DNA of 64,000 nucleotides, taken from the NCBI GenBank assembly GCA_002049455.2, contig KV918792.1, positions 345,753 to 409,752 of the forward strand. The letters run 5' to 3'. A program made the position numbers and the translations under genes. The number at the start of each line of letters is the position of its first letter. The first letter of the stretch is position 1. The notes under the pieces are model-generated. The model made no database searches. It saw only the letters and a list, made by a program, of their open reading frames with translations, and had not been told where the DNA came from. Shown piece after piece: positions 46,426-57,712 of this stretch. The stretch is from Porphyra umbilicalis (Eukaryota > Rhodophyta > Bangiophyceae > Bangiales > Bangiaceae).

Positions 46426-48675
46426 TTAGCCATCTCCCTCGCCGCTCCCGCCGTCATCGTCACTGTCCGAGTCCAACACGACGGACTTCAAAAACTCCAA
46501 GTGCTCCACGTCCAGGTCGCTGCCTCCTAGCAAGTTGATGTTTGTGTGCACGAACATCAGCTGCGCAACCTTCTCGTGCGTCAGTCTGTTGCGCACCAAA
46601 GAGTGGATAGACTTCTGCAGCGAGAAGGAACGCTCGACCGAGCAAGATGAGGGCACCATGCCTGCCAACGCCATGCCAATCTCGCGGAGCTCCTTGGCGC
46701 CGCCACCCTACAAAGACCACCAGCCAAAGAGGTCCCAGTCCGAGTTCATCACACTCGCCACGTCAAGCGGCGTGCCCGGCACGCGCGCAGCCGCGGCGCC
46801 GTGCGCGAAATCACCCGACAGTGCCACGTACATGGTGAACTGCGCACGGAGACGGTCCATGCGCTGGTCGTCGTCCATCATGCGCAGCTGGTCGAGGGTG
46901 AACTCGGCGGGCGACCGGATGAAGGAGGTGCGCATCGCGCGGAAGGCGCGCTCGGCGTGCTCGGCCACGTCGCTGGCCTGCGAGTCAAACACGCGGGGGT
47001 CCAATGCCGCCGCCAGGTAGTGGATGTCCTCCAAGAGCAGCACCCTCATGCTGCTGTCCTTCGGACCGTGAACTCGCTTGCGCACCGTGCTCACCAGCAA
47101 CGAGAGCACCTCGGTCGACGCCGTACTCACCACCCCCTCTGAGCGCATTGCACCCTCCAACGCCATCATGTCGCTCTCCATGCGACGGATGGCCGGCAAA
47201 GCGAGAGACAAGCGACTGGAATCGCCATCAAAGAGTCGGAGGTACGCGCATACGGGGTCGAGGATGCGATACGGGGCAGTCCAGTCCCTTGCCTCGGCAG
47301 TCGACTCCGCCACGAGAACAAAATTGGCCAACGCCTCGCGAGTGCTTTGTGTTTTTGGCTTGACCAAGCGAGGGAGCTCCGCCCCGTTGTCGCGCTCGAG
47401 GACATTCCTCAGTGCCGGTCGGTTGCGCGCGCACGTCAGCAGCAGCTCACGGTTGTACAGGAAGCGGGTCCCGCTGGGCATCACGTATGCCACGGCCGTC
47501 TGCTTCTTTGCCGCCGCATCCGTCGGCAACAGCTTGTTGTACGCGTCCTTGGCGGCCTCGTAGGACGCCAGCAGCCGGTTGTGCCGCCGCACATACCCCG
47601 ACACGACCGTTGCCGTGGACACCCGGCGCAGCATCCACGGCACCTTGGACAAATCACCGACGAGGAGGTTTGCCACGTGGGCTTGATCATTGAGCGAGAC
47701 GAGGCCGGGGTTGGCAACCGACACGAGCCGCCTCATCTCGACGCAGGCCGCCGCGTTGTCCGTCGCCAGTGCGTTGAAGGTGTCCATGCCGCCGTACAGG
47801 CTCAGCTTGTCCTGCACCAGGCGCGCCTGCCCGGGGGCGTCCTGACACTCATCCACGCAGTAGAAGGAGTCCAAAAAGATGACCTTGTCGCCCACTACTG
47901 CGAGCAGGTTGACGATGTGGTTGTGCTTGACGTTTTCCCACGCGTCAGGGACGAGAACCGCCTTGCGCCGCACGCACCACGCCGCCAGCAGTCCCAACAC
48001 CTGCTTCCGTGTGTCAGTGTACATGGCTGTGAGCCCGGGTCCGGCCATTTTCTTGCGATTGGGTACGAGCTTGCGGTCGACGTAGGCCGGGCGCAACGCC
48101 CTTAGCATGGCGATGAACGACGGGCTCTCCACCACAAGGAATGGCACGCGGTTGGCGACGAAGAAATGCATGATGGACGACTCAATTGCGCTCCCCTGCT
48201 CGGTAGTCTCGCGGTCCAGGATTTTGTGCATGCCACCAGTTGCTGGCTGTAATCCCGACGGAAGAGCCGCTGCAGCGACCGAGCTTGCCCCACTCGCACC
48301 GCCGGCAAATCGCGACGCTGCAATCACCGTCGTCGCCACGGCCGAGTCGATCGGGCGTGCAGCGCTCCTTTGCAGCGTCGAGCAGGCGTCCCACGCTGAC
48401 TGCCGCACCGACAGCGGGGCAGACGCGCAGCTAAAGAGGTGCTTAGCCAGAATCGTACCATTTTGCTGCGTCGTCTTGGCGACCTCGTCACAGTGCAAGC
48501 ACTTACCGCCAACCCCTGGAACCGCCCTGAACTCCGCCTTGATGATGCTGGCCTTGCGGCCGCTCTTGCGGCCAACGGTTGAAGCCCCAATCGGGTCCTT
48601 CACTCCAGGTACGTCGGCGGCCGCCCCACGTGTGCCATCGTTAACAGGAGGCATGGTTCTGTCGGCCTGCACCAA
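46426..48675 (-). pseudogene. hAT transposase, one in-frame stop
   Basis: The frame of 749 residues runs from Met at 48675 to the stop at 46426, interrupted only by TAG at 46708-46710 (codon 656). Near the N-terminus, C59, C62, H79 and C83 (KCLHC...KHLFSC) form a BED-type zinc finger for DNA binding. RNase H-fold catalytic candidates are D244 (PDAWENVK), D306 (TDNAAACVEM) and E681. The last lies in the conserved hAT C-terminal dimerisation region (SSCSVERSFSLQKSIHSLVR, then RLTHEKVAQLMFVHTN), which follows the stop. The stop would delete dimerisation and the catalytic Glu unless read through. It may instead be a sequencing error or allele, because nothing else is broken. The enzyme excises and reinserts the element by cut and paste in the nucleus. 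Confidence 0.93.
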
Positions 48676-48987
48676 GGATGGAAGGTGATCCAGCGGAAGC
48701 GAGTACCAGCACGACAGGGCTCCAAGGGGACAGTGGTTGTTTCTCAGCCGCCTGCCATACGCGTTGGTGGGTTTGGAAGAAGGGTAGGGGCTGATGACGT
48801 GATGGTGGTGGATGGTAACCGGCGACGACGGCCGCCTCGGCCTCGGTGGCTCCAGTCTGCACTGGGCAAAGAAGAGACCCGAATAAAATGATCGATTAAT
48901 TTAAAAAATACAGATTTTTTAATTAATCGATAGATTAATCGATGTCCCCCGCCAAGAATTTGTATTTTTGCCATCCATGGCTCTAAC

Positions 48988-49560
48988 AGCACACCCAACG
49001 ACCTCGGTTGCGACCAGGCCCTACCATGCGTACTGAAATTCTGCTTGAGTTGCTTCTGACGGACTTTTTTTCGGTTCGGGTATCATCTACCAAATACACC
49101 TTGAGATGGGTACTGTAGCGGTGGCGATAAACATTGCCACCCGCCAGTGCAGATACTCAAAAGTCTCAAAGGTGGAGCACGGGGGGCTTAGTTTCGGACT
49201 ATGCAGCCCACTTCTTGTGAACATGTTGCTGGCTGACACTTACTGTGAACATGTAGTATCTCATCCAGAAGGGCACCCCGTCGATTGTGTAAGGAAAATT
49301 CGTCGTGTGGGCCGTTTGCAGCTCCTCAGAGCACTGTAGTTCAAAGCAAATCTCAATCAAGTCACCTCAGTACGCGCGACCGGAGGGGGTCCCTTACAGC
49401 AGCGGTCGGCCCGCCCCGGATGGAATGTGGTCGGGATTCAAATGCACTGCCGGACGGAAAGTCCAGCACAGGGGAATGGCAACGAGAGGCTGGAGAACTG
49501 ATCGTTACAACGTTCCCTCGAGCTGGGCATCATCACATCATTCACAGTGCTGGAATCACA
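48988..49560. other. Intergenic, nothing recognised
   Basis: Ordinary composition with short frames only. The first 25 bases form one arm of a hairpin whose other arm is left of the hAT insertion. Confidence 0.4.
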
Positions 49561-51715
49561 TTTCCCCGTCGCGGTCCCACGAGCCGAGCGTCATGCCTGC
49601 CGCCCCCGCTGTATGGGCGCTACCCGCGGCGCATGTATGGCTGCCGCCGCCCCCGCGGCGGCTCCCGCTGCACCTCGCTGCCCCCCCCGCAGCGGTTGCC
49701 GCCGTCCCCCTCTGCCGCCGTCCCCCGCTGCCAGTTCCCCTGGCTGCCGCCGCCCCCGCGGCGCGGCCACTCCTGGCTGCCGCCGCCGCCGCCCCGGCTG
49801 CCACCGCCGCCGCCCCCAGCCGCCGCCGCCCCCCGGTTCTCCGCACCGCCGGGTGCCGCCGCCGCCCGCTCTGGCTTCCCTCGCCACCGCCCCTGGCCAC
49901 CGCCGCCCCCAGCTGCTGCCGCCGCGGGCTGCCGCCCCCGGCCGACGCCGCGCCTGGGCGCCGCCGCCGCCGCCACCTGTCTGCCCCCGCCGCCCTCCCC
50001 GGCTGACACCGCCGCCACCACCGCCCCCGGCCACCGCCGCCGCTGCCCCCGGCCTCCGACGCCCCGGCCTGGCGCCGCCGCCGCCCCGGGGTGCCGCCGC
50101 CGCCGCCCCCGGCCGCCGCTGCCGCCGCCACCCCGAGTCGCCGCCGCCGTCGCCACCGGCCGCTGACGCCGCCGCCCCGGCCTGCCGTCGCCTCCGCCCC
50201 TGACCGCCGCAGCCGCCGCTCCCAGCTGTCTCAGCCGCCGCCCCCGCCCGCAGCCGCCCCTGCCTGGAGCCGCCGCCACCTCGTGCTGCCACCAGCGCCA
50301 CCGCCGCCCCCTTCCGCCGCCGCCCCTGCCTGCCGCCGCCCCCGCCCATGGCCGCCGCCGCCGCCGCTCCCAGCTGTCTCCGCCGCCGCCCCTGGCAGCA
50401 GCCGCCGCTGCCCCATACCGCCACCGTCGCCGCACCCGGCTGCCGCCACCGCCGGCCGCCGCCGCCGCCACCGCTGCCACCGCCGCCCCCTGCCGCCGCT
50501 GTCCCTGCATGCCGCCGCCGCCCCTGCCCGCCGCCGCCGCCGCCCCTGCCCGCCGCCGCCGCCGCCCCCAGCCGCCACCGCCGCCCCCAGCCGCTACGGC
50601 CGCCGACCCCCGGCCGCCGCCGGCCCCGCTCCCGGCGGCTGCTACCGCAGCCCCCGGCCGCTGCCGCCGCCACGGCCGTTGCCACCATCGCGGCCGCCCC
50701 CTGCCGTCGCCGCCACAGGCCGCCGCCGCCGCAGCCCCCGGCCGCCGCCGCCGCCGCCCCTGGCCGCCGTCGCCGCCGCCACCGGCCGCCGGCGCCGCCG
50801 CTCCCGGCCGCTCCCGTAGCCGCCCCGGGCTGTCGCCACCGCCGGCCTCGGGGGTGTCCGACGCCGCCCTCTGCAGCCGCCGCCCTTGACTGCCACCGCC
50901 GCAGCCCCCTTCCACCTCCGCCGCTGCCCCAGGCCGCCGCCGCCCCTGCATGCCGCCTCCACCGCCCCCGGCCGCCGCCGCCCCCAGCCGCTGCCTTCAA
51001 TACCGCCGCCCACTGCCTTCTCCGTCACCGGCTGCCGCCGCCGCCGCCCCCGGCGGCTGCCGCCGCCGCCCCCGGCCACTGCCGCCTCTCCCGGCGGCTG
51101 CTGCCGCCCCCGGCCGCTGCCGCCGCCGCCCTCGGCTGCTGCTACCGCCGTCCCCGGCCGCTGCCGCCGCCGCCCCCGGCTGCTGCCGCCACCGCCGCCA
51201 CCCCCTGCCGTCGCCGCCACCACCCGTCGCCGCCGCCGCCCCTGGCGGATGCCACCGCCGCCCCCAGCGGCCGCCGCCGCTGCCCGTGGCGGCTGCCGCC
51301 GCCGCCCCCAGCGGCCGCCGCCGCAGCCCGTGGCGGCCGCCGCCGCCGCCCCCAGCCGCCGGCCGCGGCGGCGGCCGTCGCCGCCCCCGGTCGCCACCAC
51401 CACTGCATGCCGTCGCCGGCGCCCGGTGCCCCCGGTGCCCCCGGCTACTGCCGCCACTACCACCGCCCGCTGCCGTAGCTGGTACCGGGCGCCGCCGCTG
51501 GCACCCCCGGCCGCCGTTGACGCCGCCCCCGGCGGCCGCCGCCGCCGCCCCCTGCCACGGCCGCCCTTTGATGCCGCCGCCGCCGCCCGCCAAGGCCGCC
51601 GCCGCCGCCTGCTGCCACCCCCGCCCCTGTATGCCACGGCCGCATCCCCTAGCCGCCACCGCCGCCGCCCCCTGCCGCCGCCGTGCCTGCATGCCGCCGC
51701 CGCCGCCTGGTGACT
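49561..51715. repeat. GCC-rich low-complexity tract, about 2.1 kb
   Basis: Near-continuous CCG/GCC triplets with interspersed CTG and CCC. All six frames have long openings encoding Pro, Ala, Arg or Gly runs. The edges are sharp at about 49,600 and 51,715. It resembles the complement of the GGC tract at 38.9-40.9 kb in composition. No domain supports a gene. Confidence 0.8.
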
Positions 51716-52080
51716 GTTGTTTCTTTGGAGTGCAGAAACGGTATGAAAAAAGCATTTTTGCAGAAAAAGATCGACATGGCCGTGATCAGCGCCCTTCAGA
51801 GATCCAAGAATGATCCTTTCCAAGAAAGTTGTGTTTTACTCATGTTTGGCCCAAAAATGCTCGACACATCTCAGACGTGGGCAAGACTGCACGTGTGAAG
51901 GAACGCGTGAAGCAAGTGTACCCGACAGCACCTTTTCTTTTAGAAGCTGGCCAGGAAGCACACGCAACATCATGAGTGATGTGCAATGGTGTTTTTTCTT
52001 TGAAAAAAGAATGAGAGCCGCTGTAGGCAGGTAGGGAAGCGCAATCAACGATTCCACTGGATTGTGCAGTGTCATCACAA
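51716..52080. other. Short intergenic stretch, nothing recognised
   Basis: AT-richer DNA with poly-A/T runs. No gene or repeat was seen. Confidence 0.4.
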
Positions 52081-52083
52081 AGA

Positions 52084-52204
52084 CGTGTGATCCACTGGAC
52101 TAAGCAGTGTCAGCGATCTACCGAATGCAATGGTCAGGATGTAGCGTGTGATCCGCTGGACTAAGCAGTGTCAGCGATCCTACCGAATACAGTGGTCAGG
52201 ATGT
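52084..52204 (+). repeat. 62-bp tandem duplication
   Basis: Two adjacent copies of a unit containing TGGACTAAGCAGTGTCAGCG and TGGTCAGGATGT, with a third partial relative (CCACTGGATTGTGCAGTGTC) just upstream at about 52,050. Confidence 0.85.
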
Positions 52205-53036
52205 GGCGACAGAGAGGGTCTGTCGCAGGATGCTATTCTTGAGCACATGCCACCTTCACCCCCCGCGCCCGCTCGGCTACCACGCCCCGGTCGCTAGTAA
52301 CACGCCCAGTCAGTATCCCGTCCACCCCCACCCAGTTTCCCACCTCGCACCCTACCCAAACCGCGCTGCCCCCCCACCCAGTACCATGCTCGACCTGCAC
52401 CTCAGTACAAATCCTCCCCCGCCACCCCATACCCCACCTCCTTCACCACCCACGGCGACACCTCTTTCACGGGCCCAATCCCAATGCCACTTCTATTGAG
52501 CCTACGCAATCACTGTCACCTACTCTTAGAAAGTGGCCGCCGTTCTCTTCCCCACTCAGCACTGACCCCCATATGGCGTGTACGCCTTCGCAACACCCAC
52601 GACACAACGCTGAGAATCAGCCCCCCCAAGACACCTACCACCCTGCAGCGCCCATCCCCACGCCACGCCCAACACCTTCCCACTGCCTCCGCGACGTCTT
52701 GATGCGTCTGCCCCCAGTCACCTGGATACATTACGAGTTGACGGCCTTGGTCCTACCCCATCCTACCCAGAACATACTGTCTGCCGACCCAAGATGGCGC
52801 GGCGCCTGCAGGCAGCTGCCGGCCAGCCTCGCCGCCACGCGCCGTGTTTGTGACCCGTCAGAACACGCTGGGGCCCGCTGTCTTACACTGTCTTGTGACG
52901 CTCACATCCATCAAACAGCTACCGCTACGTCACGTCAAGAGATATCCAGAAATGTTACCTGGGCACGCATCATTGTCGTAAATTCAAGCACGCCAGAGTC
53001 CACAATTGATATAACTTTCTCGTCGCAATGTGCCCC
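52205..53036. other. C-rich intergenic sequence, no gene called
   Basis: Open plus-strand frames (52573-53343) are Pro/Thr/His-rich without a domain. Confidence 0.35.
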
Positions 53037-53225
53037 GACGGCACCCCGCACCAGGGCCCCCCCCAGAGCACCCCCCCCCAGAGCCGCCCCCCCCCCAGGC
53101 CCCCCCCCGCACCCCCCCCCCGAGCCCCCCCCCAGCCCCCCCCAGGCGCCCCCAGCAGCCCCACCCCCCCCCCCCCCCCCCCCCAAACCCCACGCACGCC
53201 CCCCCCCCCCCCCCCCCCACACGCC
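53037..53225 (-). repeat. Dense poly-C/poly-G tract, potential G-quadruplex
   Basis: About 190 bp are made mostly of C runs of five or more on the plus strand, with one run of roughly 17-20 near 53,163-53,184. The minus strand therefore has many consecutive G runs capable of forming quadruplexes. Confidence 0.8.
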
Positions 53226-54366
53226 CCCTGAGCACGCCGAGTTAATACACTGTGGGTCGGCTCTTAGAGCTCCTCTGGCTCTCCATTGGCAGAGGCCCTC
53301 AATTCGGACCATCCATTGGCTGGAATCTGTGCTGTCAGATTAATGCCAAACACGAAGGCACTCTGGGCTAGAAGTGCCGTCGAAAACAACGTGGCTGCTC
53401 TGAGGCGCGCCCTTTTTGTGGCTCGGCCGATTCTCAGACGCAAGATGCGTGCAGCAAGCACTCGGAGCGATCGCACGACTGTCGGGGTGGCGAACACCCG
53501 CACGTATGCGCCCACCCCGCATGTATGCGCCTACCCTGCCCCCCCGCCCCCGGGCCTACGGATGCCTATGTATCAACGAGGTATGCGCACCTTTTTGGCC
53601 TCCATCTGAGTGCGTTTCTCGTCGGTTGTCCGAGCGCCTCCACCCCCCCGCGGGTTCGTCACCCGGTGCACCGTTGTGTCGCGCCCTCCCTTGCAGCGCA
53701 CGTCTAGACGTCTCACGCCTCCCCGTGCCATTGCGCCCTTCTCCCCCCCGCCCCCGCCCCATCCCCCCCCACCCCGCCCCCCCTTGCCTCCGCCATGCCC
53801 CCATCGCTTTGGTTGTGCTCGCTGCATCTTTCCTTTTGCTCCGTTACTGCATTGTACCTCGGTGCTGTACCCTCCCACAGCAGAATTGACGACCTCCTGC
53901 GCCATGCGTCAATAGCTCCCCCCCATTTGCCTCTGCCTCGTCGCCGTGTCGGCGTGTCGGGCAAGCATGCGCCAGTGTCAGTCCTTGGAGGAGAGTGGGA
54001 GGTATATGCAGCGGTCGTTCCTTGTCTCACCTACCCCACTTTCGCGTACCACTTGCACTGCGGCCGTTGGCTCTTTGCCTCGCTGTTGTGTGTGTACCTC
54101 TGAGGTCACCGTATGAGTTGGCACACGTCGGACCATCGGTATGGTGCGAGTGGGTGCACGGTGGGGCGCGCTGAGTGTGTGCGGCGTGGTGCGCTCGGTT
54201 TGATACACGCCCGGGGTGCTCTGCGCGCCTGTCATGCCGTGTTCAGGCAACTTACGCTCGTTCGGTCCTGCTATTCGACGTCTTTTTTTCTCTTTTCCCT
54301 CTCCTGTGCACATCTCTCTCTGTGTGTCACTACTCGCTCCGGTGCGTGTCCCAAGCGAAATCTTGT
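53226..54366. other. Intergenic, nothing recognised
   Basis: Mixed C-rich and T-rich sequence with short C homopolymers at 53,740-53,790. Possibly the 3' flank of the minus-strand ORF that follows. Confidence 0.35.
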
Positions 54367-57300
54367 TTACTCTCTTCGAGCCCGCTTCTCCCTCCTCACG
54401 TGCGCGCCGATCGTGTCAGCGGCCACCTCCTGTAAATCATCAGCCCACTTCTTCCTATCCTTTCTCTCCTTCTCCTCCTTCGCCACGCACACAGGCACCT
54501 CCTCCCGGTTCGCCCGCAGCCGCTTGTCGCCCACCTTGGTGGCCTTGTGCGCTCCAAGCACGGCTGGCCTGCGTGTGGGCCCGTACTGTGCCAGGTCCGA
54601 CTCGCACGCCTCCCGCGCGAGCGCCATGGCGCGCATAAATGCCGCTGCTGATGCCAGTTCCGACCACAGCGAGTGCTTACGGGCGCTCTGCCCGTAGCGC
54701 CCATGCCAGGCCTCTATGGCTTGTTCTCCATAGAGGCCAATGCTCCCGTAGAGGTGCATATAGTCGGCGGCGTGGCAGAGCAACATGTGGAGTTTGGGAG
54801 AAATGCTCATCCAGGGAAATGAGCGCTTCAGATGAGCAACCAGGGCGGTGGTGTCCGCCCGGAACTGCTTGACCTCCTCGGCCGTGGCAGTGGCTGCCCG
54901 GTTCAGGGGCTTTCGCACTCTGTTCCAGAGCAGCCATGCGCGCTTGTACGCCGTGTGGTACTCCTCCGTGAGCTCTAGCAACAGCAGCCGGCAGATGGCG
55001 TCGCTCCTGTCACCTATGCGGTCACAGTCGCGGCCTAAGAATCCCCCGCCGTGGTAGGGGACAGGCGTCACCCCCACCTCCTCCCGTAGCAGCGCCGCCA
55101 GGCGGTGCGTAAACCGCAACCCCGCCGCCGGGCCCTTGCACTTAATTACGCACTCGGTGGCAAGGACGAGGAATCGTCCGTTCACCCCAAGCGTAATGTG
55201 CAACGGAATTACCACGATCTGCTTCGGATCAACCGTCAAAAGAGGCGGCAGTTCCACGGACAGATGGGCCAATTGGCGCTCCGACGGAGTGCCGCTGCTA
55301 CCGCTGCCATCATTGCCGCTGCCGCTGCACCCCACCCGTGCGCCGCTGGCAAACTGCGTCGACGAGCGCAACGTCCTTGCGCCCGCCACATCCTGCAATG
55401 TCATGTACTTGGCGTCCAGTGCGGAGTGCTCGCGGCTCGGCGACCGCGTGCTGAGGCACATCAGGCACGGCATGGTCGCGCTCGGACCCTTGTGCCCTAG
55501 CACCGTGCAGAGGGCAGCATAGTCTCCTGTGAGGAACAAGCGTACGGCCCGCCTCTCCCCGTCCACCAGCAGGCCTCCCGCGAGTAGCGCGGTGACCTGT
55601 GGCGCGAGTGTCTTCAGCATCGAGTCCAGGTCTTCGTACTGGTCATTTTCGCAAGGACACACCGCGGCGAGGATGGTATTGTTGGGGTTGTTGGGGCGCG
55701 CTTGATTGATGAGTCCGACCACAATCTTGACGGAGGCAGGGTTTCCTCCCTTATCGAGGCCAAGAGTGACGTGGACGTCCTTCATGTTGGGCGGGGGGCG
55801 ACCGGACAGCACGCCCGGGTCGTTCGCGTCCGCTTCCGTAAAGAGGGTGGTCTTCGTCACGGGCCGGTAATTTTCGTCGTAGACGTGACGCTCCACGAAG
55901 CGGCCAGACTCGCAGAGCGCAGACACTCGCTCCTGCAGCGCCAGCGACAGGCTTGCGATGTGGGCGCCAGCGCTGTCAACCTTGATCTGCTTTGCCGGCA
56001 TCGCCGCGAGGCGCTTGCGGGCCTGGCGCAGCTGGGCGACACTGGCCATGCCAACACGGCTGCCCCCGAAGACACGCCTAATGAGCGAAAATCATCGGTG
56101 ACTCAGCCCAGCCACCTCCAGTAGCCCCACCTGCTCCTCAGCAGAGGGCACGCCGCTGAGGCTGCCCGACGCCACACGCGATGGCCCGCCGGTGCGCCTT
56201 CCAGGGTCGACAGCTGCCACTGGTGCCGAGGTGTTGGTGGGACAAGTCACTAGCAATTCCTTGCGGGCGGCAGCCCGGCGTTTGTTTGCCTGGCTTTTCT
56301 TGACGGAAACCTTGCGGGGCGACACTCGCCGCGTGTAAACGGCTGCAGTGCCGTTGCTGCGGGTCAGCCGCAGAACGTCGGGCGAGCCACACAGCAGAAC
56401 AGCACTGGCAATCCTTCCCAAAATCGCCTTGTCCTCCGCGGTGTCGAACTGTCCAGCCTGCAAGGCTTCAAGAAACATCATGCAGGTTGCAGCAGCAGGG
56501 CGGGGGGAGGAGAGGCTGGGGGTACCGGCGGCCTGCTCAACGGGTATGCTTGGAGGGCGACGAGCCGGCAGGTCAGGCGGCTGGGAGGCCAGCCCACACG
56601 CTCCCCCCGTCGCGGCCAAAGCGCCACCGACCACAAGGTTGACGCGTCTTAAGGTCCCAACACATGCTGTCGAAGCAGGTGGAGCCAGTGCCGGGAGGGT
56701 GCGCGCCACAGGCGGGGGGGGAGGGCGTAAGGGGGGCGTGTGGGGTGGTTTAGACCCACAGGAGGTCACCCCGTTCGGGAGAGGCGTGGGTAGCGTAGCT
56801 GGGGCGCCCGCAGGGACCAGGGGGGGGTAAGGAGAAGCAGAAGGAGTGGACCTGGTTGCCTCGCGGCGCGCCGCTCTCCTTCTCTTGGCATAACACGTGT
56901 CACAAAGACCGTGAGGGGTGCCGCTGCCGTCCCTGCCCAGCTCCTCGGCGCCTTGCTTGCACGGCACGACCGGCAGATTCGCCACGACAGCAGGGGATGA
57001 ATCGCGAGGGTGCGACTGGGCCCACCCCCGCCACTTGTCCATCCCCTTCGTTTTTTTGAGGAGGAGACGTGAACAGTCGACGCACAGGTATGCCCACACC
57101 GTGCCGTGGAGAGCGAGAACAATGTCTGCTGTTGTTGCCCTGTGTTCAAAAATGGAAAAGAGATAGGAAACAGCGGGGAGGACGCACGCGTATGGAAAGG
57201 AGCACTGCTGAGAACAGGGGAGAAGGTTGAGCGTCGAGTCCCTCCGAGTACCCGGGCCGTAGCGCCCCCCCGTCCCCCCCCCCCCCCCGCATGCTCGCCC

Positions 57301-57519
57301 CCCCCTTGCACGGACAAGTGCAACGACCATTCGTGGACAAGATTTACCTCCGCTCTTCATCATTTTCCACCATCTTGAGCCCCACCACAGGAAGACGACA
57401 ACGGCGCAGCGATTGCCCGAGCGCCGATAGAAAATCGACTGCTGGCGACGATGCAGAGGCGAGACATGATCCGCTGATTGCCTATGGAAAACCGACTGCA
57501 GGCGACGGTGCACGGGCAA
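54367..57519 (-). pseudogene. Transposase-like protein of unrecognised family
   Basis: One minus-strand frame runs from 57519 to the stop at 54367, interrupted only by TGA at 56092-56094. The N-terminal half has paired cysteines (LCVDCSRLLL and HGLCDTCYAKRRRAARREA), suggesting a zinc finger, followed by Pro-rich linker. The C-terminal half (from Met 56049, 560 residues) has a DDE-like series: D99 in VTLGLDKGG, D176 in LFLTGDYAALC, a Cys pair C195/C198 in MPCLMC, and E442/E446 with H449 in GEQAIEAWHGR. It ends in a Lys/Arg/Glu-rich tail. Such D-D-E spacing with an inserted Cys box suggests an RNase H-fold transposase, but I cannot name the superfamily and saw no convincing terminal repeats. 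The true start is uncertain. Confidence 0.55.
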
Positions 57520-57537
57520 GACGTGATCCGCGGATCA
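57426..57537 (+). repeat. 57-bp tandem duplication
   Basis: Two diverged copies (GAAAATCGACTGCTGGCGAC and GAAAACCGACTGCAGGCGAC, each followed by GATCCG about 30 bases on) are offset by exactly 57 bp. Confidence 0.75.
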
Positions 57538-57573
57538 AGTCAATGCCCACGGCTCGTCCTGGATTGTCAGCCA

Positions 57574-57712
57574 CCTCTCTCAGAGAGGCCTTAGAGGCGA
57601 GAATTGGGACGCGTCCCACCCTTCTCACAGGGGCCGTAGAGGCAGAATCGGCGACGCGTCGGCAGAATCGGCGACGCGTCGCCAATTCGTCGTTTGCGGC
57701 CTCTGTGAGAGG
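57574..57712. repeat. MITE-like hairpin with a 20-bp perfect tandem in the loop
   Basis: The arms 57574-57616 and 57669-57712 are imperfect inverted complements (CCTCTCTCAGAGAGGCC versus GGCCTCTGTGAGAGG; GACGCGTCCC versus GGCGACGCGTCGCC). GGCAGAATCGGCGACGCGTC is repeated without gap at 57641-57660 and 57661-57680. No coding capacity. Confidence 0.65.

Larger units (their letters stand above)
44621..48987. mobile_element. hAT DNA transposon with 8-bp target duplication
   Basis: The element runs 44629-48979 between terminal inverted repeats CATGGATGGCAA...TTGCCATCCATG. It is flanked by identical 8-bp target duplications GCTCTAAC (44621-44628 and 48980-48987). An 8-bp duplication and short inverted repeats are the hAT hallmarks, and the interior encodes a hAT transposase on the minus strand. 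AT-rich subterminal ATTAATCG words occur at both ends (44,670-44,695 and 48,890-48,940). Intact ends and duplication suggest a fairly recent insertion. Confidence 0.95.

Noticed and set aside
49547-51823. Many long Pro/Ala/Gly/Arg frames on both strands
   Set aside because: Low-complexity GCC triplets open all frames; no domain, and edges coincide with the repeat tract.
6323-56094. Possible alternative genetic code, given many in-frame stops
   Set aside because: All three stop codons occur in-frame in transposons, while the conserved parts of the WDR48 homologue contain none and it ends with TGA. Decay is simpler.
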